A stretch of 64,000 nucleotides of DNA from Longispora sp040681875 (GTDB lineage: Bacteria; Actinomycetota; Actinomycetes; Mycobacteriales; Micromonosporaceae): assembly GCF_040681875.1 (NCBI RefSeq), contig NZ_JBFAZP010000015.1:1-64000 (forward strand), in the 5' to 3' direction. Numbering within the stretch: the stretch's first letter is position 1; each line of letters starts with the position of its first letter. The notes beneath the pieces were generated by a model. That model was not told where the DNA came from, did no database searches, and saw only the letters and a list, made by a program, of their open reading frames with translations. This document shows, piece by piece, positions 18,531 through 27,231 of the stretch. Made by a program: the position numbers and the translations under genes.

Positions 18531-18774
18531 ATCCTGTGAATCGGCTATGGGCCTTCGGGATGAGTCTCGGGACTGAACTCCCCAGGTCACCGGCCCTTTC
18601 GGGCAGGATTCCGCGCGCCGTTTCCCCCGCCGCGTCCGGTTCACCGGTGTGTTGTGCCGGCCTGTCCGGCTCGGCGGGGGAGACCTGCGCCGCGCTCTTC
18701 AGGGCTGCCCGAACGCGGGTATTCGTTACCGGGCATGATTGACAGTTGAGTCATTCCAAAAATAGGAGCACACG

Positions 18775-19440
18775 TTGAGTACGTTTCAAGGGGTCGTCGC
18801 GGTAGACGGCCCGTCCGGCTCGGGGAAGTCGACGGTCTCCCGTCGCCTCGCCGAGGCACTGGACGCCGCCTATCTCGACACCGGCGCCATGTACCGCGCC
18901 GCGACCTGGGCAGTGCTCCAGGCCGGCGTCGACCCGCACGACGCCGACGGTGTCCTCAAGGTCGTCGAGGCCGCCCAGATCGAGATCGGCACCGACCCCC
19001 GGGCCCCCCACGTCAGCGTGGACGGCGTCGGGGTCGACGCCCCCATCCGGGGCCCCCAGGTCACCTCCGCCGTGTCGGCCGTCGCCGCCGTCCCCGGCGT
19101 GCGCACCCTGCTCGTCGACGCCCAGCGCGCCCTGATCGCCTCGGCCGGCGGCATCGTCGTCGAGGGCCGCGACATCGGCACCGCCGTCGCCCCCGACGCC
19201 CGCCTCAAGGTGTACCTGACCGCCGACGTCACCGAACGCGCCCGCCGCCGCAGCCAGGAGACCGACGCCGACCACCAGGCCACGGCAGCCGACCTGCAAC
19301 GCCGCGACGCGCACGACTCCGGCCGCAAGGCCGACCCGCTGCGGATGGCCGACGACGCCGTCGAGCTCGACACCACCGCGCTGTCCATCGACGAGGTCGT
19401 GGCCGCGCTCCTGAAGCTGCTGGCGGGGGAGAACCTGTGA
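18775..19440 (+). CDS. cmk: Cytidylate kinase
   Basis: Phosphorylates CMP and dCMP with ATP. 221 residues. The P-loop VAVDGPSGSGKSTVSRRLAEAL and the DTGAMYRA motif are diagnostic, and the VVEGRDIGTAVAPDA segment binds the nucleotide. The start is a TTG at 18775, supported by AGGAG (18764-18768) six bases upstream; no ATG or GTG in frame is well placed. A consensus TTGACA lies at 18739-18744, but no good -10 follows. The stop overlaps the GTG of der. Confidence 0.95.
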   Translation: MSTFQGVVAVDGPSGSGKSTVSRRLAEALDAAYLDTGAMYRAATWAVLQAGVDPHDADGVLKVVEAAQIEIGTDPRAPHVSVDGVGVDAPIRGPQVTSAVSAVAAVPGVRTLLVDAQRALIASAGGIVVEGRDIGTAVAPDARLKVYLTADVTERARRRSQETDADHQATAADLQRRDAHDSGRKADPLRMADDAVELDTTALSIDEVVAALLKLLAGENL

Positions 19441-20801
19441 CCGAGTACCTGAGCGACTGGGTGGCCGAGGACGAGGTCCACGCGCCCGCCCCCGTCGTCG
19501 CCGTCGTCGGCCGCCCCAACGTGGGCAAGTCGACCCTCGTCAACCGCCTCATCGGCCGCCGCCAGGCCGTCGTCGAGGACATCCCCGGCGTCACCCGCGA
19601 CCGGATCGCCTACGACGCCCAGTGGACCGGCCGCCGGTTCACCGTCGTCGACACCGGCGGCTGGGAGCCCGACGCGAAGGACCGGGCCGCCCGGATCGCC
19701 GCCCAGGCCGAGATCGCCACCCAGACCGCCGACGCGATCCTGTTCGTGGTCGACGCCCGGGTCGGGGCCACCGACGTGGACGAGGCCGCGGTGCGGATGC
19801 TGCGGCGTACCGGAAAGCCTGTTCTTCTCGTCGCCAACAAGGCCGACGACGACCGGATCGAGGCCGACATCGTCGGTCTGTGGGGCCTCGGCCTCGGTGA
19901 GCCGTTCCCGGTGTCCGCGCTGCACGGCCGTGGCGCCGGTGACCTGCTCGACAAGATCCTGTCGATGCTGCCCGAACCGCCCGCGATCATCGAGGAGGCC
20001 CCGCGCGGGCCCCGTCGGGTGGCGCTGGTCGGCCGGCCGAACGTCGGCAAGTCCAGCCTGCTGAACAAGCTGTCGAAGGAGGACCGGGCGCTCGTCGACG
20101 ACGTGGCCGGGACGACCGTCGACCCCGTCGACAGCCTCGTCGAGATCGACGGGGAGGTCTGGCAGCTCGTCGACACCGCCGGGCTGCGCAAGAAGGTCGG
20201 TCAGGCCAGCGGGACCGAGTACTACGCGAGCCTGCGCACCAGCGCCGCCATCGAGGCCGCCGAGGTCGTCGTGGTGCTGTTCGAGGCCAGCGAGATCATC
20301 AGCGAGCAGGACCAGCGGCTGTTGACCATGGTGACCGAGGCCGGGCGGGCGCTGGTGATGGCGTTCAACAAGTGGGACCTCGTCGATGACGACCGGCGGT
20401 ACTACCTGGAGAAGGAAGTCGAGCGGGAGCTCAAGCGGATTCCCTGGGCGCAGCGGGTCAACATCTCGGCGCTGACCGGGCGGGCCGTGGACAAGCTGGC
20501 GCCGGCCATGCGGGTGGCGTTGAACAGCTGGGAGCAGCGGATCCCGACCGGGCAGTTGAACCAGTTCGTGACCGCGTTGACGCAGGCCAATCCGCATCCG
20601 GTGCGGAGTGGGAAGCAGCCGAAGATCCTTTTTGCCACGCAGGCTGGGGTGTGTCCGCCTAAGTTCGTGCTGTTCACGTCCGGGCAGTTGGATGCCGGGT
20701 ATGTGCGGTATGTGGAGCGGCGGTTGCGGGAGGACTTCGGGTTCCCGGGGAGTCCGATCCATGTGACGGTGAAGGCCCGGAAGAAGAAGGGCGAGAAGTA
20801 G
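19437..20801 (+). CDS. der: Ribosome-assembly GTPase Der (EngA)
   Basis: 454 residues with two tandem GTPase domains, needed for 50S subunit assembly. Domain 1 has VAVVGRPNVGKSTLVNRLIGRR, DTGGW and NKADD. Domain 2 has VALVGRPNVGKSSLLNKL, DTAGLRKK and NKWDLVDD. The C-terminal KH-like domain ends PIHVTVKARKKKGEK. GTG 19437 overlaps the cmk stop. The last 200 bases use G/T-ending codons more than the start does, running into the G/T-rich spacer that follows. Confidence 0.96.
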   Translation: MTEYLSDWVAEDEVHAPAPVVAVVGRPNVGKSTLVNRLIGRRQAVVEDIPGVTRDRIAYDAQWTGRRFTVVDTGGWEPDAKDRAARIAAQAEIATQTADAILFVVDARVGATDVDEAAVRMLRRTGKPVLLVANKADDDRIEADIVGLWGLGLGEPFPVSALHGRGAGDLLDKILSMLPEPPAIIEEAPRGPRRVALVGRPNVGKSSLLNKLSKEDRALVDDVAGTTVDPVDSLVEIDGEVWQLVDTAGLRKKVGQASGTEYYASLRTSAAIEAAEVVVVLFEASEIISEQDQRLLTMVTEAGRALVMAFNKWDLVDDDRRYYLEKEVERELKRIPWAQRVNISALTGRAVDKLAPAMRVALNSWEQRIPTGQLNQFVTALTQANPHPVRSGKQPKILFATQAGVCPPKFVLFTSGQLDAGYVRYVERRLREDFGFPGSPIHVTVKARKKKGEK

Positions 20802-21183
20802 GTTCTTCTCGCGTTTTGTGGTGTCGGGTTCGTGGGGGTGGGTTGCCTGCGGGCCCGTTGCCTTGTTGTGGCCTAGGTTGGCTGTTGGTGGGGTTTGTTG
20901 GCGGCTGGGAGGCGGTCTGGCGGGTCTGCTGGGGCTGCTCGGGTGGGGCTGGGTTTGACTCGGGCTGCGGTGGGTTTGCTCGGGTCGTGTGGTCTGAGGC
21001 TCTGGTTGCGTCCGGCTTGGGTGGGTGCGGGTGGGTGGCCTGTCGCCGGTGCCTCGGGTCGTGTCCGGGTCTGGCTGGCGGTGGTGTGGGTGTGGGGCGA
21101 TGGGCGGATACCCGCGAGCGTGCCGGTCGGGGGGTGCGCTACGCTATGTCGGCTGCTGCGGGGTTGGTGCGTGGTGGTGATAG
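20802..21183. other. G/T-biased spacer before the proline tRNA
   Basis: 382 bases with no convincing gene; open frames here lack family features. The plus strand is strikingly rich in G and T and poor in A, unlike any other spacer in the window. TACGCT at 21140-21145 may be the tRNA -10 box. Confidence 0.5.
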
Positions 21184-21257
<74 letters not shown>

Positions 21258-21274
21258 CAGTATTTTAGCAGGTC

Positions 21275-21309
21275 AGGCCTGGTTTTCTGGAGATCAGAAA
21301 GCCGGGCCT
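21275..21309 (+). terminator. Terminator after the tRNA
   Basis: A 15-pair stem (21275-21289 with 21295-21309) includes two G-U pairs, which makes the plus strand the likely transcribed one. Confidence 0.65.
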
Positions 21310-21650
21310 TGATCATTTGACCCTCATTTGACCCCGGACTGCCCGGTGCTGGGGGGCATGAAACGCCAGGTGAGCAAACCCTGACGGATATGCGACACAG
21401 CTGCTCGTTCAAACGCCCTGCAGGTTGCGCCGCGTGATGCCTGCCAGGATGACCAATCTTGGCGTGGGTTCGACTGAATCCCGTGTGGAGGAGGCCTCCT
21501 ACCTCAGCGGTCAAACGTTCAGCAGCGCGAGGCGATGGTGTGACCGTGGATTCACCGCCCGCGAGCCGCTGGACGGGGGCTGCAGAGGCTTCACTGGACA
21601 CGAACGCCAGGAGGCGCTCCCGCAGGCCGTTCGGCTTCTACGATGATTGG
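21310..21650. other. Island edge without a clear gene
   Basis: 341 bases. A near-direct repeat (CATTTGACCC at 21314-21323 region and CATTTGACCCC just after) lies next to the tRNA, where integrase arm sites would be expected. The frame of the next gene is open leftwards, but the sequence does not read as coding. Confidence 0.35.
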
Positions 21651-22125
21651 ATGTCGCCCGCCGAGACCGTGCAGAAGCAAGGCATGGATGGCGCCTACCT
21701 GGTGAAGCGGTGGCTGGAGAGCACCACGTGGGTTGAGCTCCCGTTCGACGTCTACAACAACGCCCCGGTGTGCACGTTGACCCGACTGGACGGCAAACGT
21801 AAGCGATATGACCTGTTCGGGTCTATTCATAGAGAGTCGCCTACTCCGCTGTACGTCGAGGTGAAGGACTACAACTCGGCGGGCGGAAAGCAGGGGACCG
21901 AATACTGGGAGTTCCTGGCGAACGCCTACACCATCACGGCGCAGGACCGCAGGAACGGTGAGGATGCTCGGCGGGAGTTCGCCTGGATCACCAGTCACCC
22001 GTTCAGTTCGACGGACTGGGCGAAGCTAACCTCGGCCAAGCGCATCAAGACCGCGCTCGAAGAGCACCACCCCGAAGCTTTGGACGGACAGCAAGTCGAC
22101 GCCGATCTACTGGGCCTCGTCGCTA
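21651..22125 (+). pseudogene. PD-(D/E)xK nuclease-like gene, 5' part, cut by an IS
   Basis: About 158 residues remain, starting MSPAETVQKQGMDGAYLVKRWLES. The motif D54 (YDLFG) followed by E70-V-K72 (LYVEVKDY) fits the D...E-x-K active site of restriction-like nucleases; the surrounding beta strands fit too. The reading frame runs straight into the IS5-family element at 22126 and recovers beyond it at about 23006. The family is not recognised by name. Its neighbour is a NACHT protein read toward it, so it may have belonged to a defence cassette. Confidence 0.6.
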
Positions 22126-23003
22126 AAGGCTGTTCCGTAACCGGTCGTGTGGTTGGCGGTTGAGTACTGTGTGCAGGCCATCACGTCGCAGTGCCCGGAG
22201 TGGATCTATCCGTTCACGGGGTTGACGCCTCGCCAGTTCAAGCGGGTGGTCGCCGTGGTTCGGCGGCGGGGCGGGCCGGTGATCGCCGATCGTCGGCCGG
22301 GACGGCAGTGGACGTTGGTGCTGGCAGATCGGGTCTTGCTGCTGGCGGTGTACTACCGGACGAACCTGAACATGCGTCAGGTCGCGTTGTTGTTCGGTGT
22401 GTCCACCACCGCGGCGCATCGGATCATCGACCGGCTCGCGCCGCTGCTGGACACCGAACCAGTACGCAGGATGGGCCCGGATGAGATCTGCATCGTCGAC
22501 GGCACGCTCGTTCCGGTCCACGACCGCAGGATGGCCGCATCGAGCAAGAACTACAGGCACTCGGTGAACCTGCAGGTCCTCATCCACGCAGACAAGCGCC
22601 TGGTCCTCGCGGTCGGTGAGCCGATGCCGGGCAACCGCAACGACTGCACCGCCTACGCCGAGTCCGGCATCGCCGCCACCGCCGGGCGGGCCACCGTGGT
22701 CGCTGACGGCGGCTACCAGGGCACGAACTGCGTCATGCCCCATCGAAGACGCGCCGGTCAGGACCGGCTCGAAGGGTGGAAGGAAGACCACAACGCTTCC
22801 CACCGCCGAGTCCGAGCCCGCGTCGAGCACGTGTTCGCCCGCATGAAGAACTGGAAGATCCTGCGAGACTGCCGCCGGAAAGGACGAGGCGTCTACTGGG
22901 CCGCGGCCGGCATCGCCCGGTTCCACAACCTAGCCCTCGCCGGATAAGACGCAACGCCAGACAACCCGAACAGCCACCCCTCACACGGTTACGGAACAGC
23001 CTT
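22126..23003 (+). mobile_element. IS5-family insertion sequence (878 bases)
   Basis: The ends are perfect 18-base inverted repeats (22126-22143 and 22986-23003, beginning AAGGCTGTTCCG). TA flanks both sides (22124-22125 and 23004-23005), which fits the 2-base TA duplication of the IS427-type subgroup. It carries one intact transposase gene and splits a nuclease-like gene. The coding frame on the two sides differs by one base if only TA was duplicated, so the junction may have suffered a further small change. Confidence 0.85.
22147..22947 (+). CDS. IS5-family transposase (DDE)
   Basis: 266 residues, apparently intact. The catalytic residues are visible as D in EICIVDGTLVPV, D in VVADGGYQG and E in RVRARVEHVFARMK. 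An N-terminal helix-turn-helix lies at MRQVALLFGVSTTAAHRIIDRL. The start is a GTG four bases inside the left repeat, with no ribosome site, so expression may be weak or start elsewhere. Confidence 0.88.
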   Translation: MWLAVEYCVQAITSQCPEWIYPFTGLTPRQFKRVVAVVRRRGGPVIADRRPGRQWTLVLADRVLLLAVYYRTNLNMRQVALLFGVSTTAAHRIIDRLAPLLDTEPVRRMGPDEICIVDGTLVPVHDRRMAASSKNYRHSVNLQVLIHADKRLVLAVGEPMPGNRNDCTAYAESGIAATAGRATVVADGGYQGTNCVMPHRRRAGQDRLEGWKEDHNASHRRVRARVEHVFARMKNWKILRDCRRKGRGVYWAAAGIARFHNLALAG

Positions 23004-23005
23004 TA

Positions 23006-23317
23006 GCCGAACTCGCCGGCGACCTTGGCAAAGATGGCCTCTACATGCAAGCCCAAGAACTGCGCCACGCGGCGACACACCGCTTTCCGCTAGCACACCT
23101 GGGAAGGCAGGACATCGCAGGCACCGAGGCGCTCGTGCCGATCACCGTGCACCGGGCGATCAAGGCAACCCGCCACGCGCTATCCATCGCTAGGTCGGCA
23201 TTCCTGTACGTGGTCGCGACCCTTGACGTGCTCGAAAGCCGGAAGCATGAGGCTACTGGGACACCAATGCTGTTGCCTTACCAACGCGAAGTCCGGCCAG
23301 ATCCAGGCGCACGTTGA
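23006..23317 (+). pseudogene. Nuclease-like gene, 3' part beyond the IS
   Basis: The frame reading ELAGDLGKDGLYMQAQELRH and ending at the TGA of 23315-23317 has G/C-rich third positions and matches the style of the 5' part. It includes a helical stretch RAIKATRHALSIARSAFLYVVATLDVLE. On its own it has no ribosome site and is unlikely to be expressed. Nothing else is seen up to the end of the NACHT gene at 23467. Confidence 0.5.
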
Positions 23318-23466
23318 TGTGGCCTGCGCGAGGCTAGCTGGGCTGCTGGGCAGGGACAATCGGAAGCAGAATCCGCGGGACCTCATCGCCTCGGGCGTCC
23401 CAATGGGCACAGCTGTGGGTTGATGTGTTGGCCCGATTGGACTCGAAGCGGTCATCCCGATCCCGA

Positions 23467-26400
23467 TCAGTCCAGGTTGGTCTCGTCCTTACGCGACTCG
23501 GTGATCAACAGGAGCAGCGCTTCGGCTGCCGGAAGGCGATCCAGCGCCGGCTTGAGCGCGTACCCGAGGGCTGCTTCGATGGTCCAGTGGGTGCTTCCCA
23601 GACTGCCGAGAGCAAGTTCGAGCGCACTGGCGGTGTCGTCGTCTGCGAGGGCCTGCAGGATCGGCTCCGTGTCGTCGAGCGCAGTTTGGCCGACCAGGAA
23701 CGCATAGCTGGGTTCGCCGATGGTCGTCCGGTACTCCGACCGCCCGAGGATTCGTTCGAGCGCAGCCCGCAATGTGCCAAGCGCTGGCTCAGCGAGCCCG
23801 GCTTCTGCAGCGATAGTCGCCAGCCGGTCTACGACGAGATGGTATGCCGGGTCGACCGCGACGCCATCGACCCACAACTCGGCTCCGCGTCCAGGTACGC
23901 CGAGCCACGACGAGACGGCGAGCTTCTCCTGATCGCTGAGTGAGATCCGCTCGACGGCTTGCCGGATTCGGGACTCGTGGGAGTAGTGGTCCCGCGTCAT
24001 GGACTCCATGTCCATCAGAGCTAGAGTGGCGGCCGCGCGACTAGCTGCGCTTTCGGTGGCGCACGACTCCAACTTGTCGAAGACGATCTTGCGGTGGACT
24101 TGGGCCAGGTAGTTCATGGCCGCTGCTGCGTCCCGATCGCCGCGGGGGAGAGGGCGGGCGAGCACGGTGAGGAACAGTTGGATCAGGGCGCGTTCGAAGT
24201 TGGGGTTTCGTGCCGCGAGGTTGTCGGCCAGGACATCGGCGGTGAGTAGGGGAGCGGACGGGAATCTGCTGGCCAGCCGGCGGGTGTCGGTGTCCAGGGT
24301 GCGGAGCAGCCTGAGGACCAGCTTCTGGAACCGTTCCGAGCGTCCGAGCAGGTCACCTACGGTGAGAAGCCAGGTGTTACGCCAGTGCGGATGGTGAGCG
24401 ATGACCCTGAGGCGTTCGAGGACGTCGCCGTCTGCGCCCTCCGCTATCGCGCGGGCGGCCATGAGCTCTTGCAGCGTGCGGACCTCGAACCCGATGCCGC
24501 CGTCGCGGGGCGTGAGAAGTACGAGGCGTTTAGTTGCCGCTTCGACGAGACGGGAGGCGTCCCTGGCGGCGGCGGCGGCGTTGAACCCGCGGTCCAGCAG
24601 TTGCTGTGAGGCGATCTCACCGAGCCGTTCGGGGGCGAGGACTGCCTCGGCTCCGCTTCCTGACTCCGCTTGGGCTTGCAGGACCAAGCCGACTTCCTGG
24701 TGAAGCCGGTCTATCTGGGACCGGTTGGCAGCGATATAGCGGGCGATCGGGATTTCCTTGGCGGCTTCCCGCTCGCAGATGGTGGTGTAGTACAGGTTGA
24801 ACAGACTGAATCGGTCCGGGGGCAGGTGTGGGAACTTCTCCACAATGAAGGACATGATCGTCACCTGCAGGGGCGTACGCATCAACCGGGCCGTCGCCGG
24901 GTCCATAGCCGCGTCCCGCATGCGCTCGGCAACCTTACGGCGCATCTCGTCGTCGCCGGAGAGGCGTTTGTCGGTGATGCGTCGAGCGAACGACTCTGCG
25001 GCCCCCGTCGACAACTGCTGAAGAGCGGCGTGCTCAAATGCCGTATCGGGGAGGCGTTCGTCGTATCCGGTGGGCCGGGTCGTCACGATTGTCAGCAGGT
25101 CGGCGTCGAGATCCTCAGCCGTGGCGTGCAGGCCCTCGATGCGCTGGTACACCAGGCGCCTCGACTCGATAGACGGCACCTCGTCGAGGCCGTCGAGAAT
25201 CAGCGCCCACGGCCACGCCCGCAGCCAGCGCAGCAGCTGCGCTGGCTGGATGTCCTGCTCGGTCCGGTTGAGGATGATCGTGGAGATCCAGCGCAGCAGA
25301 CTAGTGTCACTGCCGGAACTGAGCTCCTCGGCGTACTTGGCCAGGTCGACCCGCACCGGCCACCGCCGGTTGCCCGGCACCTGCAGACCCAAACCGGCAA
25401 GGGCCCGCGTGGTGCTGTCGATGATCTCCTGTGCCTGCGGGCCCACGTCGGCGTCGGCGAGAATCGCGACACGGTAAGCCTGGGCGATGAGCTGGCTCAA
25501 CGTCGACTTGCCGTGCCCGGGACCACCGACCAGCACCACGCCATGCCGCTTTGCCCGGTCAGGCTGCCTTTGCCGCAACACCTGATCCCCGAGCTCGAGA
25601 ACGTGGCGCACGGCCATGTCGAACTGCCCGGCCCCATCGACCAAATCGATGTAAACGGGAAGGTCGATTGCGATGTCGTCGAGCCACAGCTTCGAGTCGC
25701 CGGATCCCCCAGACTGGCTCAGTCGGACGTAGCGGTCCTGCCGCAGCGAACGCAGAAGTTCCTGTCGGAGAGGATCCTCGAACTCCATCGTGCCGATCTC
25801 AGAGCTAGCGCCCGCAAGAGCCAAGGCGTCGCCGACGGTGATCAAGCCCGGGAACGCCCACCGGACGCTCTGATGGCCGTCGAGCATGCTCCGAACCTGC
25901 TCCGCATGCCAGATCCTGACACCCTTGATGTTGAGCCTTGACTTCACCACGTCCGGGTCGGCGAGCTTCTTGTCGATGAAGGTGTTGAGGAGGTCGATGC
26001 CGCCGGTCTCGGCGACTGCGGACAGGTCGATGTTGGTCACGAAGATCAGATAGTCGGGCAGCCTTGACCGGGTGCGTCGAGTAGCCGCCTTCAGCCACCG
26101 CGCTATCTCGCCGCCGATCTCGTTCTGCAGCCATACCGCGTTGTCGTGCGGGGTGGGCTTCGGCTTGACCTGAAATTTCGACTGGAACACCGTGTAGCCA
26201 GTCCACACGGTTTCGAGGCCAGACCCCGCCTTGACCGTGGCCGACCAGTCGATGGTCCCGTCGAACGTGGCCTCACGGCCCCCGTCGGGGCCGTCACCGA
26301 AGACCTGGACCCCGGGCCCGATCTCCAACCGAGCCAGCGCGACGATCATCTGCTCGAAGGCACGCGAGCCAAGGCGGTTCAGGTCATAGTCGGGCACCAC
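23467..26400 (-). CDS. Mrr-like nuclease fused to a NACHT NTPase; candidate phage-defence protein
   Basis: 977 residues. The N-terminal 180 residues resemble Mrr-type restriction nucleases: LGSRAFEQMIVALARLEIG, then D39-G-G-R-E43 and F-Q73-S-K75, a D...(E)...Q-x-K active site. A NACHT ATPase follows, with Walker A GGPGHGKST at 292-300 and the NACHT-type Walker B LILDGLDE at 400-407. The remaining 550 residues are helical and hold no repeat I can name; they would be the sensing part. Known bacterial NACHT (NLR-like) proteins kill or block infected cells by activating such effector ends. The GTG start at 26400 has a weak ribosome site. It lies between a broken nuclease gene and a divergent AbrB-recombinase pair. 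Confidence 0.8.
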   Translation of the reverse strand: MVPDYDLNRLGSRAFEQMIVALARLEIGPGVQVFGDGPDGGREATFDGTIDWSATVKAGSGLETVWTGYTVFQSKFQVKPKPTPHDNAVWLQNEIGGEIARWLKAATRRTRSRLPDYLIFVTNIDLSAVAETGGIDLLNTFIDKKLADPDVVKSRLNIKGVRIWHAEQVRSMLDGHQSVRWAFPGLITVGDALALAGASSEIGTMEFEDPLRQELLRSLRQDRYVRLSQSGGSGDSKLWLDDIAIDLPVYIDLVDGAGQFDMAVRHVLELGDQVLRQRQPDRAKRHGVVLVGGPGHGKSTLSQLIAQAYRVAILADADVGPQAQEIIDSTTRALAGLGLQVPGNRRWPVRVDLAKYAEELSSGSDTSLLRWISTIILNRTEQDIQPAQLLRWLRAWPWALILDGLDEVPSIESRRLVYQRIEGLHATAEDLDADLLTIVTTRPTGYDERLPDTAFEHAALQQLSTGAAESFARRITDKRLSGDDEMRRKVAERMRDAAMDPATARLMRTPLQVTIMSFIVEKFPHLPPDRFSLFNLYYTTICEREAAKEIPIARYIAANRSQIDRLHQEVGLVLQAQAESGSGAEAVLAPERLGEIASQQLLDRGFNAAAAARDASRLVEAATKRLVLLTPRDGGIGFEVRTLQELMAARAIAEGADGDVLERLRVIAHHPHWRNTWLLTVGDLLGRSERFQKLVLRLLRTLDTDTRRLASRFPSAPLLTADVLADNLAARNPNFERALIQLFLTVLARPLPRGDRDAAAAMNYLAQVHRKIVFDKLESCATESAASRAAATLALMDMESMTRDHYSHESRIRQAVERISLSDQEKLAVSSWLGVPGRGAELWVDGVAVDPAYHLVVDRLATIAAEAGLAEPALGTLRAALERILGRSEYRTTIGEPSYAFLVGQTALDDTEPILQALADDDTASALELALGSLGSTHWTIEAALGYALKPALDRLPAAEALLLLITESRKDETNLD

Positions 26401-26640
26401 AAGGTAATACCACGCCCGACCCTATTCACGAATACGACGGCGGCCGGACTCGCTGGCAGGGTCCAGGGGTCGGCCGTGACCTCCCGGCCACCGACGCGAA
26501 CGACGACCTACGCGCGCCTCACGCCTGGTTGCGGGGCACGGGCAGGCGAACCTGCAAGATCATCTTGGCGTTAGGCGGGGGGTCAGGTGCCCCTGCTTGC
26601 CCCCTACCTGACGCGACTTTCACAGGGCAGCGTTGTCACC

Positions 26641-27231
26641 ATGATCCAACAGCGCGCCGCGAGCCCGGACCAGCCCGATCCGATCAGCAGGAACCCCGCC
26701 GCTACGGCCGCATCTACTACGAGAGAGGTCGCAACTCGGGGCTCCGAGGATGATCTTCTGCAGGGTGACGCCGCGCGCACGGGTATCGCCGCTTTCCACC
26801 GGTTCGGAGTGCCGCAACCGACCCGGCCGCGCCCTGTGGGACTTCCGATGGCCATGTTCGCCCCATCGCGGACTGCGGCGCCGATGTACTTCACCTGCAC
26901 AACCATGGACGACGGGGGCCGGCTATCCGACAGCGCCCCGCTCAAGGCTCTGAGATGGCCGGCTGGGACGCCGGTGGAGATCGCGGCCAACATCGCAGCG
27001 CAGGTGATCCTCGTCCGACGCGGCGGGCCGCTGTCCATCACCCGCAGGGGTCTGCTTCGCCTTCCGGCAGGTATCCAACACGCCTGCGAACTTGAACCTG
27101 GGGCGAGGCTCTTCGTCGTCGCGCTGCCCGACAACGATCTGGTGCTCATCTACACCAACAGGGCAGTCGAAGCCATGCTCCTGGCCTACAGCGCCACACT
27201 CACAGACACGGCCGCCCCACATGGCCGATGA
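26641..27231 (+). CDS. AbrB/SpoVT-like DNA-binding protein
   Basis: About 196 residues if it starts at the ATG of 26641; later in-frame ATGs near 26850 are possible, since the first 70 residues look unstructured. The C-terminal half (VEIAANIAAQVILVRRG...LLRLPAGIQHACELEPGARLFVVALPDNDLVLIYT) reads as a swapped-hairpin AbrB domain. Its last 11 bases overlap the recombinase start, so the two are coupled; this AbrB-recombinase pairing is common on actinobacterial elements. It may regulate the recombinase or bind its attachment site. The 240 bases to its left hold the divergent promoters. Confidence 0.65.
   Translation: MIQQRAASPDQPDPISRNPAATAASTTREVATRGSEDDLLQGDAARTGIAAFHRFGVPQPTRPRPVGLPMAMFAPSRTAAPMYFTCTTMDDGGRLSDSAPLKALRWPAGTPVEIAANIAAQVILVRRGGPLSITRRGLLRLPAGIQHACELEPGARLFVVALPDNDLVLIYTNRAVEAMLLAYSATLTDTAAPHGR

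Noticed and set aside
24670..25941. 423-codon plus-strand frame opposite the NACHT gene
   Set aside because: The Walker A and B motifs lie on the minus strand; the plus frame has no domain.
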